IMG/VR virus record: IMGVR_UViG_3300042368_001013 | Coordinates: 1 to 64,000 of that record | Direction: 5' to 3' (one strand) | DNA: 64,000 nt | DNA from: a virus | Part shown: piece after piece, positions 14,642 to 21,903 of the stretch | Layout: the number at the start of each line of letters is the position of its first letter | Numbering within the stretch: position 1 is the stretch's first letter | Notes under the pieces: model-generated | Told to the model about the DNA's origin: nothing | Database searches by the model: none | The model's input: the letters and a program-made list of their open reading frames with translations, nothing else | Position numbers and translations under genes: made by a program

Positions 14642-15115
14642 ATGAAGAAATTTAGAAAATTTTTAGCAGAAGCAGAGCAAAACAATACAATGTTGTCTGC
14701 TGGCAATCAAGATTGGAATTCCCAAAAAGATTCCACACAAATGGCTAAGATTGTACCAGAACGGGGAAACCCCGGAATGACAGCGGAAGAAGATCCCGAA
14801 CAACTTCATAAGAAATATATTGAAAAAATTCTTCCAATGTATGAACAATGGAGAGAATGGTATCGAAGAACATATCCCGAAAGAAGCGCGGAAAGTTTAA
14901 AGAATGCATGGGAGGCATTGTACAGACATCTTAAACAAATGATGGAACGTGGATATACTTGGCATGATATAAGAAAAGAAATTTATCGTAATAGTGAAGG
15001 AACAACTCATCAAAATTATGAAGATTGGCCTGATTGGTATCATAAAGAAAATTGGGAAATTTATGGCATGGATAAGAAAAAATGGGACATTGCAATTTTT
15101 AGATCAGGGAATTGA
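14642..15115 (+). CDS. Late protein with capsid-targeting-like start
   Basis: A 157-residue protein. MKKFRKFLAEAEQ matches the T4 internal-protein targeting pattern MKTYQEFIAEA, with LAE/A a fitting gp21 protease site. The remainder (residues 55-157) is rich in Trp, Tyr and charged residues (YEQWREWYRRTYPERS, YEDWPDWYHKENWEIYG) and resembles the C-terminal style of the tagged proteins at 12.4 and 27-28 kb. Candidate internal head protein delivered with DNA. Confidence 0.6.
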   Translation: MKKFRKFLAEAEQNNTMLSAGNQDWNSQKDSTQMAKIVPERGNPGMTAEEDPEQLHKKYIEKILPMYEQWREWYRRTYPERSAESLKNAWEALYRHLKQMMERGYTWHDIRKEIYRNSEGTTHQNYEDWPDWYHKENWEIYGMDKKKWDIAIFRSGN

Positions 15116-15910
15116 TAGAGGGTAAGTAGGGGCTGTTTGTAGTGGTGTATGGGGTAAAAGGTTTTTAAAAAATTTAGAGAAAGTGAGAGTTAGACCCCAC
15201 CCCTCAAACACTCTCCAAGGCCCTTTAAATGCCTTTACAGCCCCTTTAAGCCATCCAAAGGACAGCACTCGCCTCTAAATCCCGTCCCTCTATAGGGCAT
15301 TCTAGCGAGTCAAGCAATTTTCTTTAAGATTTTAACAAATTTTTGAGAATTTTGAGCAATTTTTAAAACCCGTCCAGGCAAACCCCACAATCTGGGCCCT
15401 TAGAGAGCAATTGCCGTACAATATTAATTTTTATATCCTGTCCGCATCCTGTCCAGGGTTTTGGGGGAGCTGCGAGCCATCCGTAGCATGTCCAGTAATC
15501 CCCCCTGATAGTTGTCTGATAGTTGTCCCGTTTCAGAAATTTTTGAAATTTCTTTGTGTGAATCGGGTCCGGTAATATTTTCAAATTTATTTGAAACCTT
15601 GGTGGGGCCGATAACCATAGAACCTGCCAGTCCGATAACCAGCAGTCCGGTAAGCATAGCCCCGATAACCATGAGCGTCCGATAACCCCCTGCCCACCCT
15701 CTCACAATTATTGGACACTTGGGCTGGGGGGTTATCGGTCGCATGAACAGTCCTATAAGTATACACCAGATCTGGGGGGAGTCAAGTACTAGACCACAAG
15801 TCCGATAAGCTGGCCAGAGCTGAGCTCCTGGATCCAGGAACCCGGTCCAGTGAATTAATTAAATTATTATTATTGTCCCAGAAGCGCTCGACGGCCTCTC
15901 GACAGCTCCA

Positions 15911-15985
15911 GGTAACGTCCCGTCCAATCTACTATCAGGCCGTCCGAATAAATCAAATTTCCTCTGAGGAAATTTGATAGTAGTC
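15911..15985 (-). repeat. GTCC/CTATCAG hairpin repeat, copy 1
   Basis: Contains TAACGTCCCGTCC, CTACTATCAGG, a perfect 13-bp hairpin ATCAAATTTCCTC/GAGGAAATTTGAT (15952-15978) and GATAGTAG. It lies 3' of the VWA gene. Confidence 0.7.
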
Positions 15986-16000
15986 CAGGTACACAGCCAC

Positions 16001-16030
16001 CCAGGACTGGCTCTCTCCTTCCAGTCCTGG
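16001..16030 (-). terminator. Hairpin 3' of the VWA gene
   Basis: Perfect 10-bp stem CCAGGACTGG/CCAGTCCTGG with a 10-nt loop. It lacks a T run, so it may act together with repeat copy 1. Confidence 0.45.
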
Positions 16031-16058
16031 GCGACCATGTATGTCAATAGACTAGATC

Positions 16059-18236
16059 TTACCTGTCCCGGCGATCCCGGAACTTCATGCCCTCCGGGAA
16101 GCAGGGCAGTCCGTAGATCCCGGAGTCCATCTTGCGGATGGGCTGACCCGCCACGATGTCCACATACCGGGTGAGGAACACACGGCTACCTGCCCGCTTG
16201 CCCATCGTCTTGATGAACTGGTTCTTCACCTTGGTGAAGTTACCTCCGGTGGCAATCGCCTCCTCGTCCTTGACGGGCTTCGGGGTCTGAATGAGGAAGT
16301 ACGAATCGTAGCCGGGGAAGGTATCTTCGTGCAGGACAAGGCATCCCTCCTTGAACGCTTCCGCCGCAGCCTTGTACCGCTCCGAATCTCCAACGGTCAG
16401 ACCACCCTTGTAGTGATGGGAGATGGAATCGGCATTCTTCTGCTTCTCCTGTTCGCTCAAGCAGAACTGCTCAAAGCAGCGTTCCGTCAGGATACGAGTG
16501 GGCATCACATACATTCCAACGCATCGGGCGTTCAACTTGGTGCGGAGGGAATTGAGCATGGCGTAGATGACACCATCGGGCAGATTCGTCCTGCCGTTCT
16601 TGTTGTCGATGACGGTGACCGTATCAAGGATCTCGTTCGTCACGGTGAGGGAAGTACCCTCGCCGTACCAGTAGACTCCATCCTCCTTGGAGGTGTTGAT
16701 GTGGTTGGGGCAACCGTCCGTCACGACCATGATGGTCGGAATCTGAATGTTGTTCTCCTGCACCCATCCCGCCATGAACTGGGAAGTGAGGGCAATGCAC
16801 TCCACCGTGGGCGTACCGTTCAGGGTGAGGTAACGGGAAGTGGGGCGGGTCTGCTGCACATAGGTTTCGTAGATGTACGCGCACAGACGCTCACGCTTGG
16901 CCGCATCGTCCTTGGAGGAGGCAATGTTCAGCAGCCTAGCCGTACCGATGTGCATACCCGTGGGGCAGTCACGATTCAAAGCCCGTGCGCCCCATTCACG
17001 GTCGAACTCGTAGGAGAACGCATCGGGATTCTGCTTCCTCCATGCATCACACGCAGCCTGATACTCGGGATCAAGGTTGCCGTAGACATCGGTGTAGCCG
17101 AACACCTCAAATGGGATCTTCGCCTTCTCGCAGAACCACACCAACTGGAGAACCTGAAGGTAGGCGTGGCCGATGGTCGCACCCATGCTGCCGCTGAAGT
17201 CAAGCATGAACACGATGCCGTGGTTCTTGCCGTCCTGCTTGACGATCTTCGACAGGAAGATATCGTCATGGGTGCGGTACTGGTGGAGGCGGTCAAGGTT
17301 CAGCATCCCGGTCTGCTTCGGACGCTCACGGCGGATCTCGTCCGCAGCCTTCTTGCGCTCAAACTGGGCGACCATCTGACGGACGAACGCATCGGACTCG
17401 CGCACGAACTGGCGGTACTCCTCAAGGAGCAGCGGCCTGTTGCTGTTGCCCTCGTAGTCGTTGAGGATGGTTTCCGTGCTGACGATGTGCTTGGACAGAT
17501 CCTTGACTCCGGTGAGAGTGACCACCGCGTCCTGATACTGCGAACCGTCCTTGCGGCGGAAGTCACCGGGGACATTCGTCTTGTCGCCCATGATCTTGTC
17601 CTGCTCCTTCTCACCCTGCTTGCCACCCTTGGCAGCAGCAGCCTCCATGTCCTCGCGCATCTCCTTCATGGAAGGGTGCTTATACAGGAACTTGGCGACC
17701 TCAAACACCTGATCGTAATTGACCACGGCATCCACCATGTCCACGACCTCCTGCTCCGTCCCCTCAAAGGTCATGGGGATGAAGCCGGGAACGCCCCACT
17801 TGAAGTGGATGTTCAGGCGGTTGAGGAACCCGGCCTTCGTGAAGTCCATCTTCTTGAAGCCGAACATATCAATGTCTGCGATCTCCTTGTAGCCAAGGAA
17901 GAAGTCACGGCGAGTGCCGGGGAACTTCTGCTTCATCAACTTCTCAATGCGGACATCTTCGATGATGTTGGCAATGCGAGAGAGCAGCATGGGGTTGTAG
18001 CCGTCTGCCTCCGCAGCCTTCAGCAACTCATAGCCGCGCTCGTAGGGAGTCCACAGAGCGTGGCTGATCTCGTGGGCCACGAGCATGGTCTTGACGGTTT
18101 CGGACACATCCCACATGGGCATGACGAGGTGACGCGACTTCACATCGAACGATGCGGTTTCAGCGTCCTTGGAGAAGGAGAACGAAATGTTCTCGGATGC
18201 GAGAGCCTTGGCGAAGATGGAGAGAGAGGTGTTCAT
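16059..18236 (-). CDS. VWA-domain protein with HExxH motif (CobT-like)
   Basis: A 725-residue protein. HEISH at residues 55-59 looks like a zinc metalloprotease helix (MLVAHEISHALWTPYERG). A von Willebrand A domain begins near residue 340 with the MIDAS motif DFSGSMG (about 345) and VVTDGCPNH further on. Phage proteins of this kind are paired with a MoxR/CobS AAA+ ATPase, as here. MoxR-VWA pairs act as chaperones or metal-insertion machines in other systems; the phage target is unknown. The leaderless promoter sets the start at 18236. The gene is clearly GC-rich relative to the structural genes. Confidence 0.85.
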   Translation of the reverse strand: MNTSLSIFAKALASENISFSFSKDAETASFDVKSRHLVMPMWDVSETVKTMLVAHEISHALWTPYERGYELLKAAEADGYNPMLLSRIANIIEDVRIEKLMKQKFPGTRRDFFLGYKEIADIDMFGFKKMDFTKAGFLNRLNIHFKWGVPGFIPMTFEGTEQEVVDMVDAVVNYDQVFEVAKFLYKHPSMKEMREDMEAAAAKGGKQGEKEQDKIMGDKTNVPGDFRRKDGSQYQDAVVTLTGVKDLSKHIVSTETILNDYEGNSNRPLLLEEYRQFVRESDAFVRQMVAQFERKKAADEIRRERPKQTGMLNLDRLHQYRTHDDIFLSKIVKQDGKNHGIVFMLDFSGSMGATIGHAYLQVLQLVWFCEKAKIPFEVFGYTDVYGNLDPEYQAACDAWRKQNPDAFSYEFDREWGARALNRDCPTGMHIGTARLLNIASSKDDAAKRERLCAYIYETYVQQTRPTSRYLTLNGTPTVECIALTSQFMAGWVQENNIQIPTIMVVTDGCPNHINTSKEDGVYWYGEGTSLTVTNEILDTVTVIDNKNGRTNLPDGVIYAMLNSLRTKLNARCVGMYVMPTRILTERCFEQFCLSEQEKQKNADSISHHYKGGLTVGDSERYKAAAEAFKEGCLVLHEDTFPGYDSYFLIQTPKPVKDEEAIATGGNFTKVKNQFIKTMGKRAGSRVFLTRYVDIVAGQPIRKMDSGIYGLPCFPEGMKFRDRRDR

Positions 18237-18242
18237 GCGTAT

Positions 18243-18271
18243 ATTGTAACCGATGTGGGGGGAGAAGTCAA
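18243..18271 (-). promoter_or_regulatory. Sigma-70 promoter, leaderless (VWA gene)
   Basis: TTGACT, 17 bp, TACAAT, 6 nt (ATACGC), ATG. Confidence 0.85.
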
Positions 18272-18294
18272 CCCACAAACAAAGATTTTTTTGC

Positions 18295-18370
18295 GTCCCA
18301 TAACGTCCGGCTACTATCAGGCTGTCCAATAAAAATCAGAAAGTCCAGACGGACTTTCTGATAGTAGCTC
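18295..18370 (-). repeat. GTCC/CTATCAG hairpin repeat, copy 2
   Basis: GTCCCATAACGTCC (18295-18308), CTACTATCAG, inner stem TCAGAAAGTCC/GGACTTTCTGA (18336-18361), GATAGTAG. On the minus strand the inner stem is followed by TTTTTATT, so this copy can work as an intrinsic terminator. A second GC-rich hairpin lies at 18385-18410. Confidence 0.75.
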
Positions 18371-18417
18371 ACAGATGCTGCCTCTCCCCCCTTGCGGGGG
18401 GAGAGGCATGAACAGCA

Positions 18418-18636
18418 TCAGACTGTGACGGGAGCAATCAGCGAGGTCAGGTTGTAGACCCCCTTGATGTCCGTCTTGCAGTCCTTCAGCACCCAAGTCG
18501 GGATGCCCTTCATGTTGATGGACTGCGCGATGTCAAGCAGGTTGAACTTGTTGAACGCAGCGATGTCAAGGCTGTTGGCCTCTGCGTAGTGCTTGGCTGC
18601 GGCGACGAAACGATTGCGCTTGTTGAGGTATGGCAT
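18418..18636 (-). CDS. Small hypothetical protein downstream of moxR-like gene
   Basis: A 72-residue protein, mostly helical (NKRNRFVAAAKHYAEANSLD). It lies 22 nt after the AAA+ gene with a purine-rich AAGAAAG leader, so it belongs to that operon. Conserved spacing suggests an accessory to the MoxR-VWA pair. No family is recognised. Confidence 0.6.
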   Translation of the reverse strand: MPYLNKRNRFVAAAKHYAEANSLDIAAFNKFNLLDIAQSINMKGIPTWVLKDCKTDIKGVYNLTSLIAPVTV

Positions 18637-18658
18637 TTTCTTTTTCTTTCTTTCTTGG

Positions 18659-20005
18659 TTAGGCGTTCATAGCGTACTGGGTGTCGGTGTCGGGGTTGGA
18701 CAACTTATCCAACTGTGCTTTCAATTCTGCAATCTTCTTCTGCTCTGCGGTCAGAGCGTTGACGGGGTTGCTCACCGGGGCATCCTTCATTCCCTCCGGG
18801 ACAGGGAGGATCGTGGGGTCGATCTTCGTGTAGAGGTTGAAGAACGCCTCCTTCGTGGACGCATCGAACCGCGTCAGCGTCAACTTGATGGCCTTCTCCT
18901 TGTCGCCAAAGATGGCGAACGCCTTGCACACTTCCTCCAAGCGGCGGGTGGTGATGATGTCATCCAGTCCGCCCTCCTTGAAGCCCATGCGGATCGTTTC
19001 CGCCCACTTCGTGAGGTACTGGGCGAACTCCTTGTCCTCCTTGCCGTATGCCTTCATCTTGCGGATGATGATACGCGCTTCGATGGTGCGATCCGCGTAG
19101 TCCTGCTCAAACCAGTAGGAGAAGCGGTCAAGGAACGCCTCGTTCATGCAGCGCGTACCCACAAACCGATCAGACTCACCCTTGCCCTTGGTGTTGGCAG
19201 TCGCCACCACATTGAAGCCCACGGCAGGCTTGATGAACATACCGATCTTCTTGATGTAGATGCCCTTGCCCTCAAGCACGGGCTGAAGGCACATCATGCG
19301 CTCCGTCCCAAGGTCGATCTCGTCAAGGAGGAGGATGGAGCCACGCTGCATGGCCTGAACCACGCCACCGAACACGAACTTCGTTTCGCCGTTGACGAGG
19401 CGGAAGCCACCGATGAGGTCATCCTCGTCCGTTTCGGCGGTGATGTTGACGCGAATGCACTCGCGGCCCGTGGAGGCGCAAATCTGCTCCACCATCGTGG
19501 TCTTGCCGTTGCCGGACATACCCGTGATGTAGACGGGAGCGAACTGCTTGGATGCGAGGATGGTGGAGATGTCATCGTGGTGACCCCACGGAACGAAAGT
19601 CTCGTTCTTGGCGGGGACGAGCGAAACATCGGAGGACGGCATGACGAGGTTGTAGGTGTTGCTGTTCATGTTGCTGATTGTATCACAAGTTTCGGAGGAA
19701 GTCAAGGTTTCGGAAGAAGATTCGGAAATATTTTCTTCCACGTTATCGGACTCTGCGGGAGTGTAGTCAAGGACAACCATTTCCGGGATGATGTACTTGC
19801 CACGACCCGCACGGCGGTTCTTGGGCTGCACCAGCCAAGCCGGGAGGACGCTGTAGCACTGCTCGCCAAGGGCATGGGACTGGGTGAGTGCGGCAAGGCA
19901 CTGCTCACGGGTGTAGACGGCTTCCCCGATGGTCTGCGGATTGCCGTACAAGAATTGAAGGTGGTTGAGGAAGTTACGCTTGCGAATGTCGATGTTGCTG
20001 TTCAT
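18659..20005 (-). CDS. cobS: MoxR/CobS-type AAA+ ATPase with N-terminal extension
   Basis: A 448-residue protein. Residues 1-112 are an extension with a basic GRGKYIIPE motif and a Ser/Glu-rich linker. The AAA+ core has GMSGNGKT (Walker A, 162-169), ILLLDEIDLG (Walker B), NVVATANTKGKGESD (sensor 1) and EAFLDRF. Phage CobS homologues usually begin near residue 120 of this protein. A second promoter inside the gene precedes an in-frame ATG at 19669 (residue 113), so a short form covering only the ATPase core may be made. It works with the VWA protein. Confidence 0.85.
   Translation of the reverse strand: MNSNIDIRKRNFLNHLQFLYGNPQTIGEAVYTREQCLAALTQSHALGEQCYSVLPAWLVQPKNRRAGRGKYIIPEMVVLDYTPAESDNVEENISESSSETLTSSETCDTISNMNSNTYNLVMPSSDVSLVPAKNETFVPWGHHDDISTILASKQFAPVYITGMSGNGKTTMVEQICASTGRECIRVNITAETDEDDLIGGFRLVNGETKFVFGGVVQAMQRGSILLLDEIDLGTERMMCLQPVLEGKGIYIKKIGMFIKPAVGFNVVATANTKGKGESDRFVGTRCMNEAFLDRFSYWFEQDYADRTIEARIIIRKMKAYGKEDKEFAQYLTKWAETIRMGFKEGGLDDIITTRRLEEVCKAFAIFGDKEKAIKLTLTRFDASTKEAFFNLYTKIDPTILPVPEGMKDAPVSNPVNALTAEQKKIAELKAQLDKLSNPDTDTQYAMNA
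19677..19705 (-). promoter_or_regulatory. Internal sigma-70 promoter in the moxR-like gene
   Basis: TTGACT, 17 bp, TACAAT, 7 nt, ATG at 19669, in frame with the ATPase. It lies in the linker between extension and core. Confidence 0.65.
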
Positions 20006-20011
20006 GTCACA

Positions 20012-20040
20012 ATCTTACCACACAATCTTCCAAAAGTCAA
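20012..20040 (-). promoter_or_regulatory. Sigma-70 promoter, leaderless (moxR-like gene)
   Basis: TTGACT, 17 bp, TAAGAT, 6 nt, ATG at 20005. Confidence 0.7.
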
Positions 20041-20065
20041 TAGGCTAGAATATATTTTTTTCCAG

Positions 20066-20151
20066 GTCCTATAACTTCCCGTCCACTACTATCATAATAA
20101 TATAAACCATCCTCAGAAATTCGCTTAAAGGGCGAATTTCTGATAGTAGCT
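20066..20151 (-). repeat. GTCC/CTATCAG hairpin repeat, copy 3
   Basis: GTCCTATAACTTCCCGTCC, CTACTATCAT, an inner stem AGAAATTCGC/GCGAATTTCT and TGATAGTAG. Located 3' of the gene at 20203, after a GC-rich hairpin at 20157-20182. Confidence 0.7.
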
Positions 20152-20202
20152 CAAAGAACAACCCCCGCTTGCGCGGGGGTTGTGAGGGACTGACCTAGCA
20201 TA

Positions 20203-20448
20203 TTAGCCGGTCGTGTTGTAGTAGTTCTTCTCCGACTTGCACTCGTTCGCCTTGCAGCACTTCTCAAGGGTCACGATGCGCTGCCACATCTTCTCGTTCT
20301 CGCTGTAGAGATCCTTGACCATTTCGTCTTGATGACGAATGATGTTGTTCAACTTCTCGTTCAGTCGAACGCGGAAGTAGGCGATGGCGAAGTAGGCGGC
20401 ACCTGCGAGGGTGATGACGGTAACGAGCGTGTTGAGATCAATATTCAT
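20203..20448 (-). CDS. Membrane-anchored coiled-coil protein, leaderless
   Basis: An 81-residue protein: N-terminal membrane helix (LVTVITLAGAAYFAIAYF), then a coiled coil (RLNEKLNNIIRHQDEMVKDL) and a Cys-containing tail (CCKANEC). The topology resembles small spanin- or envelope-associated phage proteins, but there is no lipobox. The start is fixed by the promoter 6 nt upstream. Confidence 0.6.
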   Translation of the reverse strand: MNIDLNTLVTVITLAGAAYFAIAYFRVRLNEKLNNIIRHQDEMVKDLYSENEKMWQRIVTLEKCCKANECKSEKNYYNTTG

Positions 20449-20454
20449 GTCTTT

Positions 20455-20482
20455 AGTATACCTCGGGGTTTGGGGTTGTCAA
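20455..20482 (-). promoter_or_regulatory. Sigma-70 promoter, leaderless (gene at 20448)
   Basis: TTGACA, 16 bp, TATACT, 6 nt, ATG. Confidence 0.8.
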
Positions 20483-20498
20483 GCAACGAAACAGAAAA

Positions 20499-20574
20499 TA
20501 GAAGGGGCGGGAGTTGCACCCACATATTCACGCTTATAAGGCATGCGCTCTAACTACGATTCAGCCACCCTTCT
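20499..20574 (-). tRNA. tRNA-Ile (TAT)
   Basis: Acceptor AGAAGGG/CCCTTCT, anticodon stem CATGC/GCGTG around CTTATAA (anticodon TAT), T stem GTGGG/CCCGC. The T loop TGCAACT departs from the usual TTCRANN. It would read AUA codons, frequent in the AT-rich genes. Confidence 0.85.
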
Positions 20575-20684
20575 GTGGTGGAGCCTTCATACGGATGCTC
20601 CGGTGTCCGTGCAACCGTAGGTTGCCTCTATACGGTTATTTTAGTTACCGCCAAACTCATTAATAATATAACTCATTGAGGTAC
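20575..20684 (-). other. Structured leader upstream of tRNA-Ile
   Basis: Between the promoter at 20685-20712 and tRNA-Ile lie 110 nt without a plausible gene (only an 11-codon ORF). Inverted repeats GCAACC/GGTTGC and GGAGC/GCTCC are visible. Probably a processed precursor leader or a small RNA. Confidence 0.3.
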
Positions 20685-20712
20685 ATTGTACCACCTCTTT
20701 CTTGTTTGTCAA
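20685..20712 (-). promoter_or_regulatory. Sigma-70 promoter for tRNA-Ile
   Basis: TTGACA, 16 bp, TACAAT. The -35 overlaps the stop codon of the upstream 48-residue gene. Confidence 0.7.
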
Positions 20713-20855
20713 GTCTGGGGGAAAGGAATCACGACCTGAAGCATGCAGTCGTTGCACAGTTCGAATGCTTCCCAATCTTCACCATCGGGATAGTCAATGC
20801 GAACCTTGGTCAGTTCTTCCTCAAACTCTTCGTTGCATCCGCAGCAAGTGTTCAT
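20709..20855 (-). CDS. Small zinc-ribbon-like protein (48 residues)
   Basis: MNTCCGCNEEFEEELTKVRI then an acidic middle and CNDC near the end: two CxxC pairs spaced for a zinc ribbon. AGAGGA lies 6 nt before ATG. It lies between tRNA-Arg and the promoter of tRNA-Ile on the same strand. Function unknown. Confidence 0.6.
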   Translation of the reverse strand: MNTCCGCNEEFEEELTKVRIDYPDGEDWEAFELCNDCMLQVVIPFPQT

Positions 20856-20875
20856 GGGTTCCTCTCGTGGTTAGG

Positions 20876-20949
20876 CGTTCCCGGTTGGATTCGAACCAAC
20901 GACCTGCCGCTTAGAAGGCGGCTGCTCTATCCTGCTGGGCTACGGGAAC
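20876..20949 (-). tRNA. tRNA-Arg (TCT)
   Basis: Acceptor GTTCCCG/CGGGAAC, anticodon stem GCCGC/GCGGC around CTTCTAA (anticodon TCT), T loop TTCGAAT. It reads AGA codons, common in the AT-rich genes. Confidence 0.95.
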
Positions 20950-20953
20950 AAAT

Positions 20954-21042
20954 GGAAGGGGTACTTACGGCCTTTGCGGAAAGAATATGTTTTTCTTCTA
21001 ACATATTCCGTGACCCGACTATATCCGACTATTCGCCCTTCC
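20954..21042 (-). other. tRNA-sized structured RNA between tRNA-Leu and tRNA-Arg
   Basis: 89 nt bounded by a perfect 7-bp acceptor-like stem GGAAGGG/CCCTTCC and containing a long internal stem (GGAATATGTT paired with AACATATTC). There is no recognisable T arm, so it is not called as a tRNA. It could be a decayed class II tRNA or an unknown small RNA processed with its neighbours. Confidence 0.3.
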
Positions 21043-21075
21043 GTGTTGGGTGCCTTGAAGAAGGACACCCGGTAA

Positions 21076-21148
21076 TAGCGCGAGTGGGAGTCGAACCCAC
21101 ACTTTGTTGATTTTGAGTCAACTGTCTCTGCCTTTGGACTACCGCGCC
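21076..21148 (-). tRNA. tRNA-Leu (CAA) with short variable arm
   Basis: Acceptor GGCGCGG/TCGCGCT with two G-T pairs, anticodon stem GTTGA/TCAAC around CTCAAAA (anticodon CAA), T arm GTGGG-TTCGACT-CCCAC. The variable loop is only about 4-5 nt, whereas bacterial tRNA-Leu normally has a long arm. Confidence 0.85.
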
Positions 21149-21157
21149 ATGATCCCC

Positions 21158-21186
21158 ATTCTAGAACAGATCGGGGGTGTTGTCAA
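21158..21186 (-). promoter_or_regulatory. Sigma-70 promoter for tRNA-Leu
   Basis: TTGACA, 17 bp, TAGAAT, 9 nt before the tRNA. The -10 overlaps the stop of the upstream gene. Confidence 0.75.
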
Positions 21187-21433
21187 GTTTGAAATCTGAA
21201 TTTATTTTTTCATAAAATTCAGAGTTGTGTGGGACGATCTTCTCATGAAGCCTGCCCACGTTGATGTGTTCGCCTACGTCATCCTTCGCATCGTAGTAGG
21301 CATCTATGAGTTCTTTTGGAGGATTGGAGTTTCCTTCCAACCAGTACTCCATCACCTGCTCCATCACGATTGCGAGTCGGTCGTATGCACGGCATGCGCC
21401 AGTAAGAAGTTCGATTGTTTCTTCGTTTGTCAT
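21161..21433 (-). CDS. Small hypothetical helical protein
   Basis: A 90-residue protein, MTNEETIELLTGACRAYDRL, helical and acidic, ending in DNTPDLF. The start at 21433 is used because the longer frame runs through tRNA-Lys. It begins 2 nt after that tRNA, so translation would start from the processed transcript. No family is recognised. Confidence 0.55.
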   Translation of the reverse strand: MTNEETIELLTGACRAYDRLAIVMEQVMEYWLEGNSNPPKELIDAYYDAKDDVGEHINVGRLHEKIVPHNSEFYEKINSDFKLDNTPDLF

Positions 21434-21435
21434 AA

Positions 21436-21508
21436 TGGGTCCGGTGGGACTTGAACCCACAACCAATAGATTAAAAGTCTACTGCGCTACCGATTGCGCT
21501 ACGAACCC
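21436..21508 (-). tRNA. tRNA-Lys (TTT)
   Basis: Acceptor GGGTTCG/CGGACCC, anticodon stem GTAGA/TCTAT around CTTTTAA (anticodon TTT), T loop TTCAAGT. Confidence 0.95.
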
Positions 21509-21516
21509 GAATGCCC

Positions 21517-21545
21517 ATTATAACCGATGGGCTGCGGCTTGTCAA
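21517..21545 (-). promoter_or_regulatory. Sigma-70 promoter for tRNA-Lys
   Basis: TTGACA, 17 bp, TATAAT, 8 nt before the tRNA 5' end: a near-consensus promoter. Confidence 0.85.
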
Positions 21546-21546
21546 G

Positions 21547-21903
21547 TCAGGAGTCGAAGTCCTCGTCCGCATCCGGGTCAAACGGGTAGTGTTCCCGCTC
21601 CGTCTGACCTGCGTACTCCTCGTAGGTCATCTCCATGATCTGCGCGAGCATCATCATGAAGGCGGCGAACCCCAAGTGAATCTCGGGCATCCGTCCATCC
21701 GCCTTCTCACCCACCATCCAGTCGGTGACGTACTGGATCCCCTTGGCGACGATCATGCGCTGACCCTCGTGCTTGTAGAAGTTCGGGTGTTCACCTGCGA
21801 ACTGCATCAGGGTCTTGACGACATCCAACGGGTCGGGCTTGAAAGCCCCCATGTCGATGTCCTTGCGGCTGAAGAAACCATCGTACTTGTTCTGCGGTGA
21901 CAT
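21547..21903 (-). CDS. Hypothetical protein with EHPN motif, copy A
   Basis: A 118-residue protein. The segment FAGEHPNFYKHEGQRMIVAKG resembles FVTEHPNWADHDEDIARLAQG in the neighbouring 71-residue protein, so the two are likely related. Acidic C-terminus (DPDADEDFDS). AAGGAGA precedes ATG, and the start overlaps the upstream stop (TAATG). Function unknown. Confidence 0.6.
   Translation of the reverse strand: MSPQNKYDGFFSRKDIDMGAFKPDPLDVVKTLMQFAGEHPNFYKHEGQRMIVAKGIQYVTDWMVGEKADGRMPEIHLGFAAFMMMLAQIMEMTYEEYAGQTEREHYPFDPDADEDFDS

Larger units (their letters stand above)
15116..16058 (+). other. Non-coding region with GTCC(G)ATAAC iteron-like array
   Basis: No convincing ORF in 940 bp. The left 250 bp are AT-rich with runs of T. 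At 15505-15526 CTGATAGTTGT is repeated in tandem. Between 15608 and 15810, at least seven copies of CC(G/T)ATAA(C/G) occur, most within GTCC(G/T)ATAA (15608, 15630, 15645 variant GGTAAGC, 15661, 15677, 15750, 15800), plus an inverted copy at 15731; the first five lie 15-22 bp apart. Hairpins follow at 15952-15978 and 16001-16030. It could be a replication origin, a control region or the border of the GC-rich block. Confidence 0.45.

Noticed and set aside
16329-18332. 667-codon open frame on the plus strand
   Set aside because: Mirror of the GC-rich VWA gene; the product is a low-complexity Val/Leu/His/Gly-rich shadow with no motif, while the minus strand encodes clear VWA and HExxH motifs.
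18659-20005. Cobalamin biosynthesis (CobS/CobT cobaltochelatase)
   Set aside because: Only MoxR-like ATPase and VWA proteins are seen, with no CobN; the cobS symbol reflects phage naming, not a proven reaction.
18593-20074. 493-codon open frame on the plus strand
   Set aside because: Antisense shadow of the AAA+ ATPase gene, which has Walker A and B motifs.
20954-21042. Additional class II tRNA
   Set aside because: It has a 7-bp outer stem and a long inner stem but no T arm and no convincing anticodon loop.
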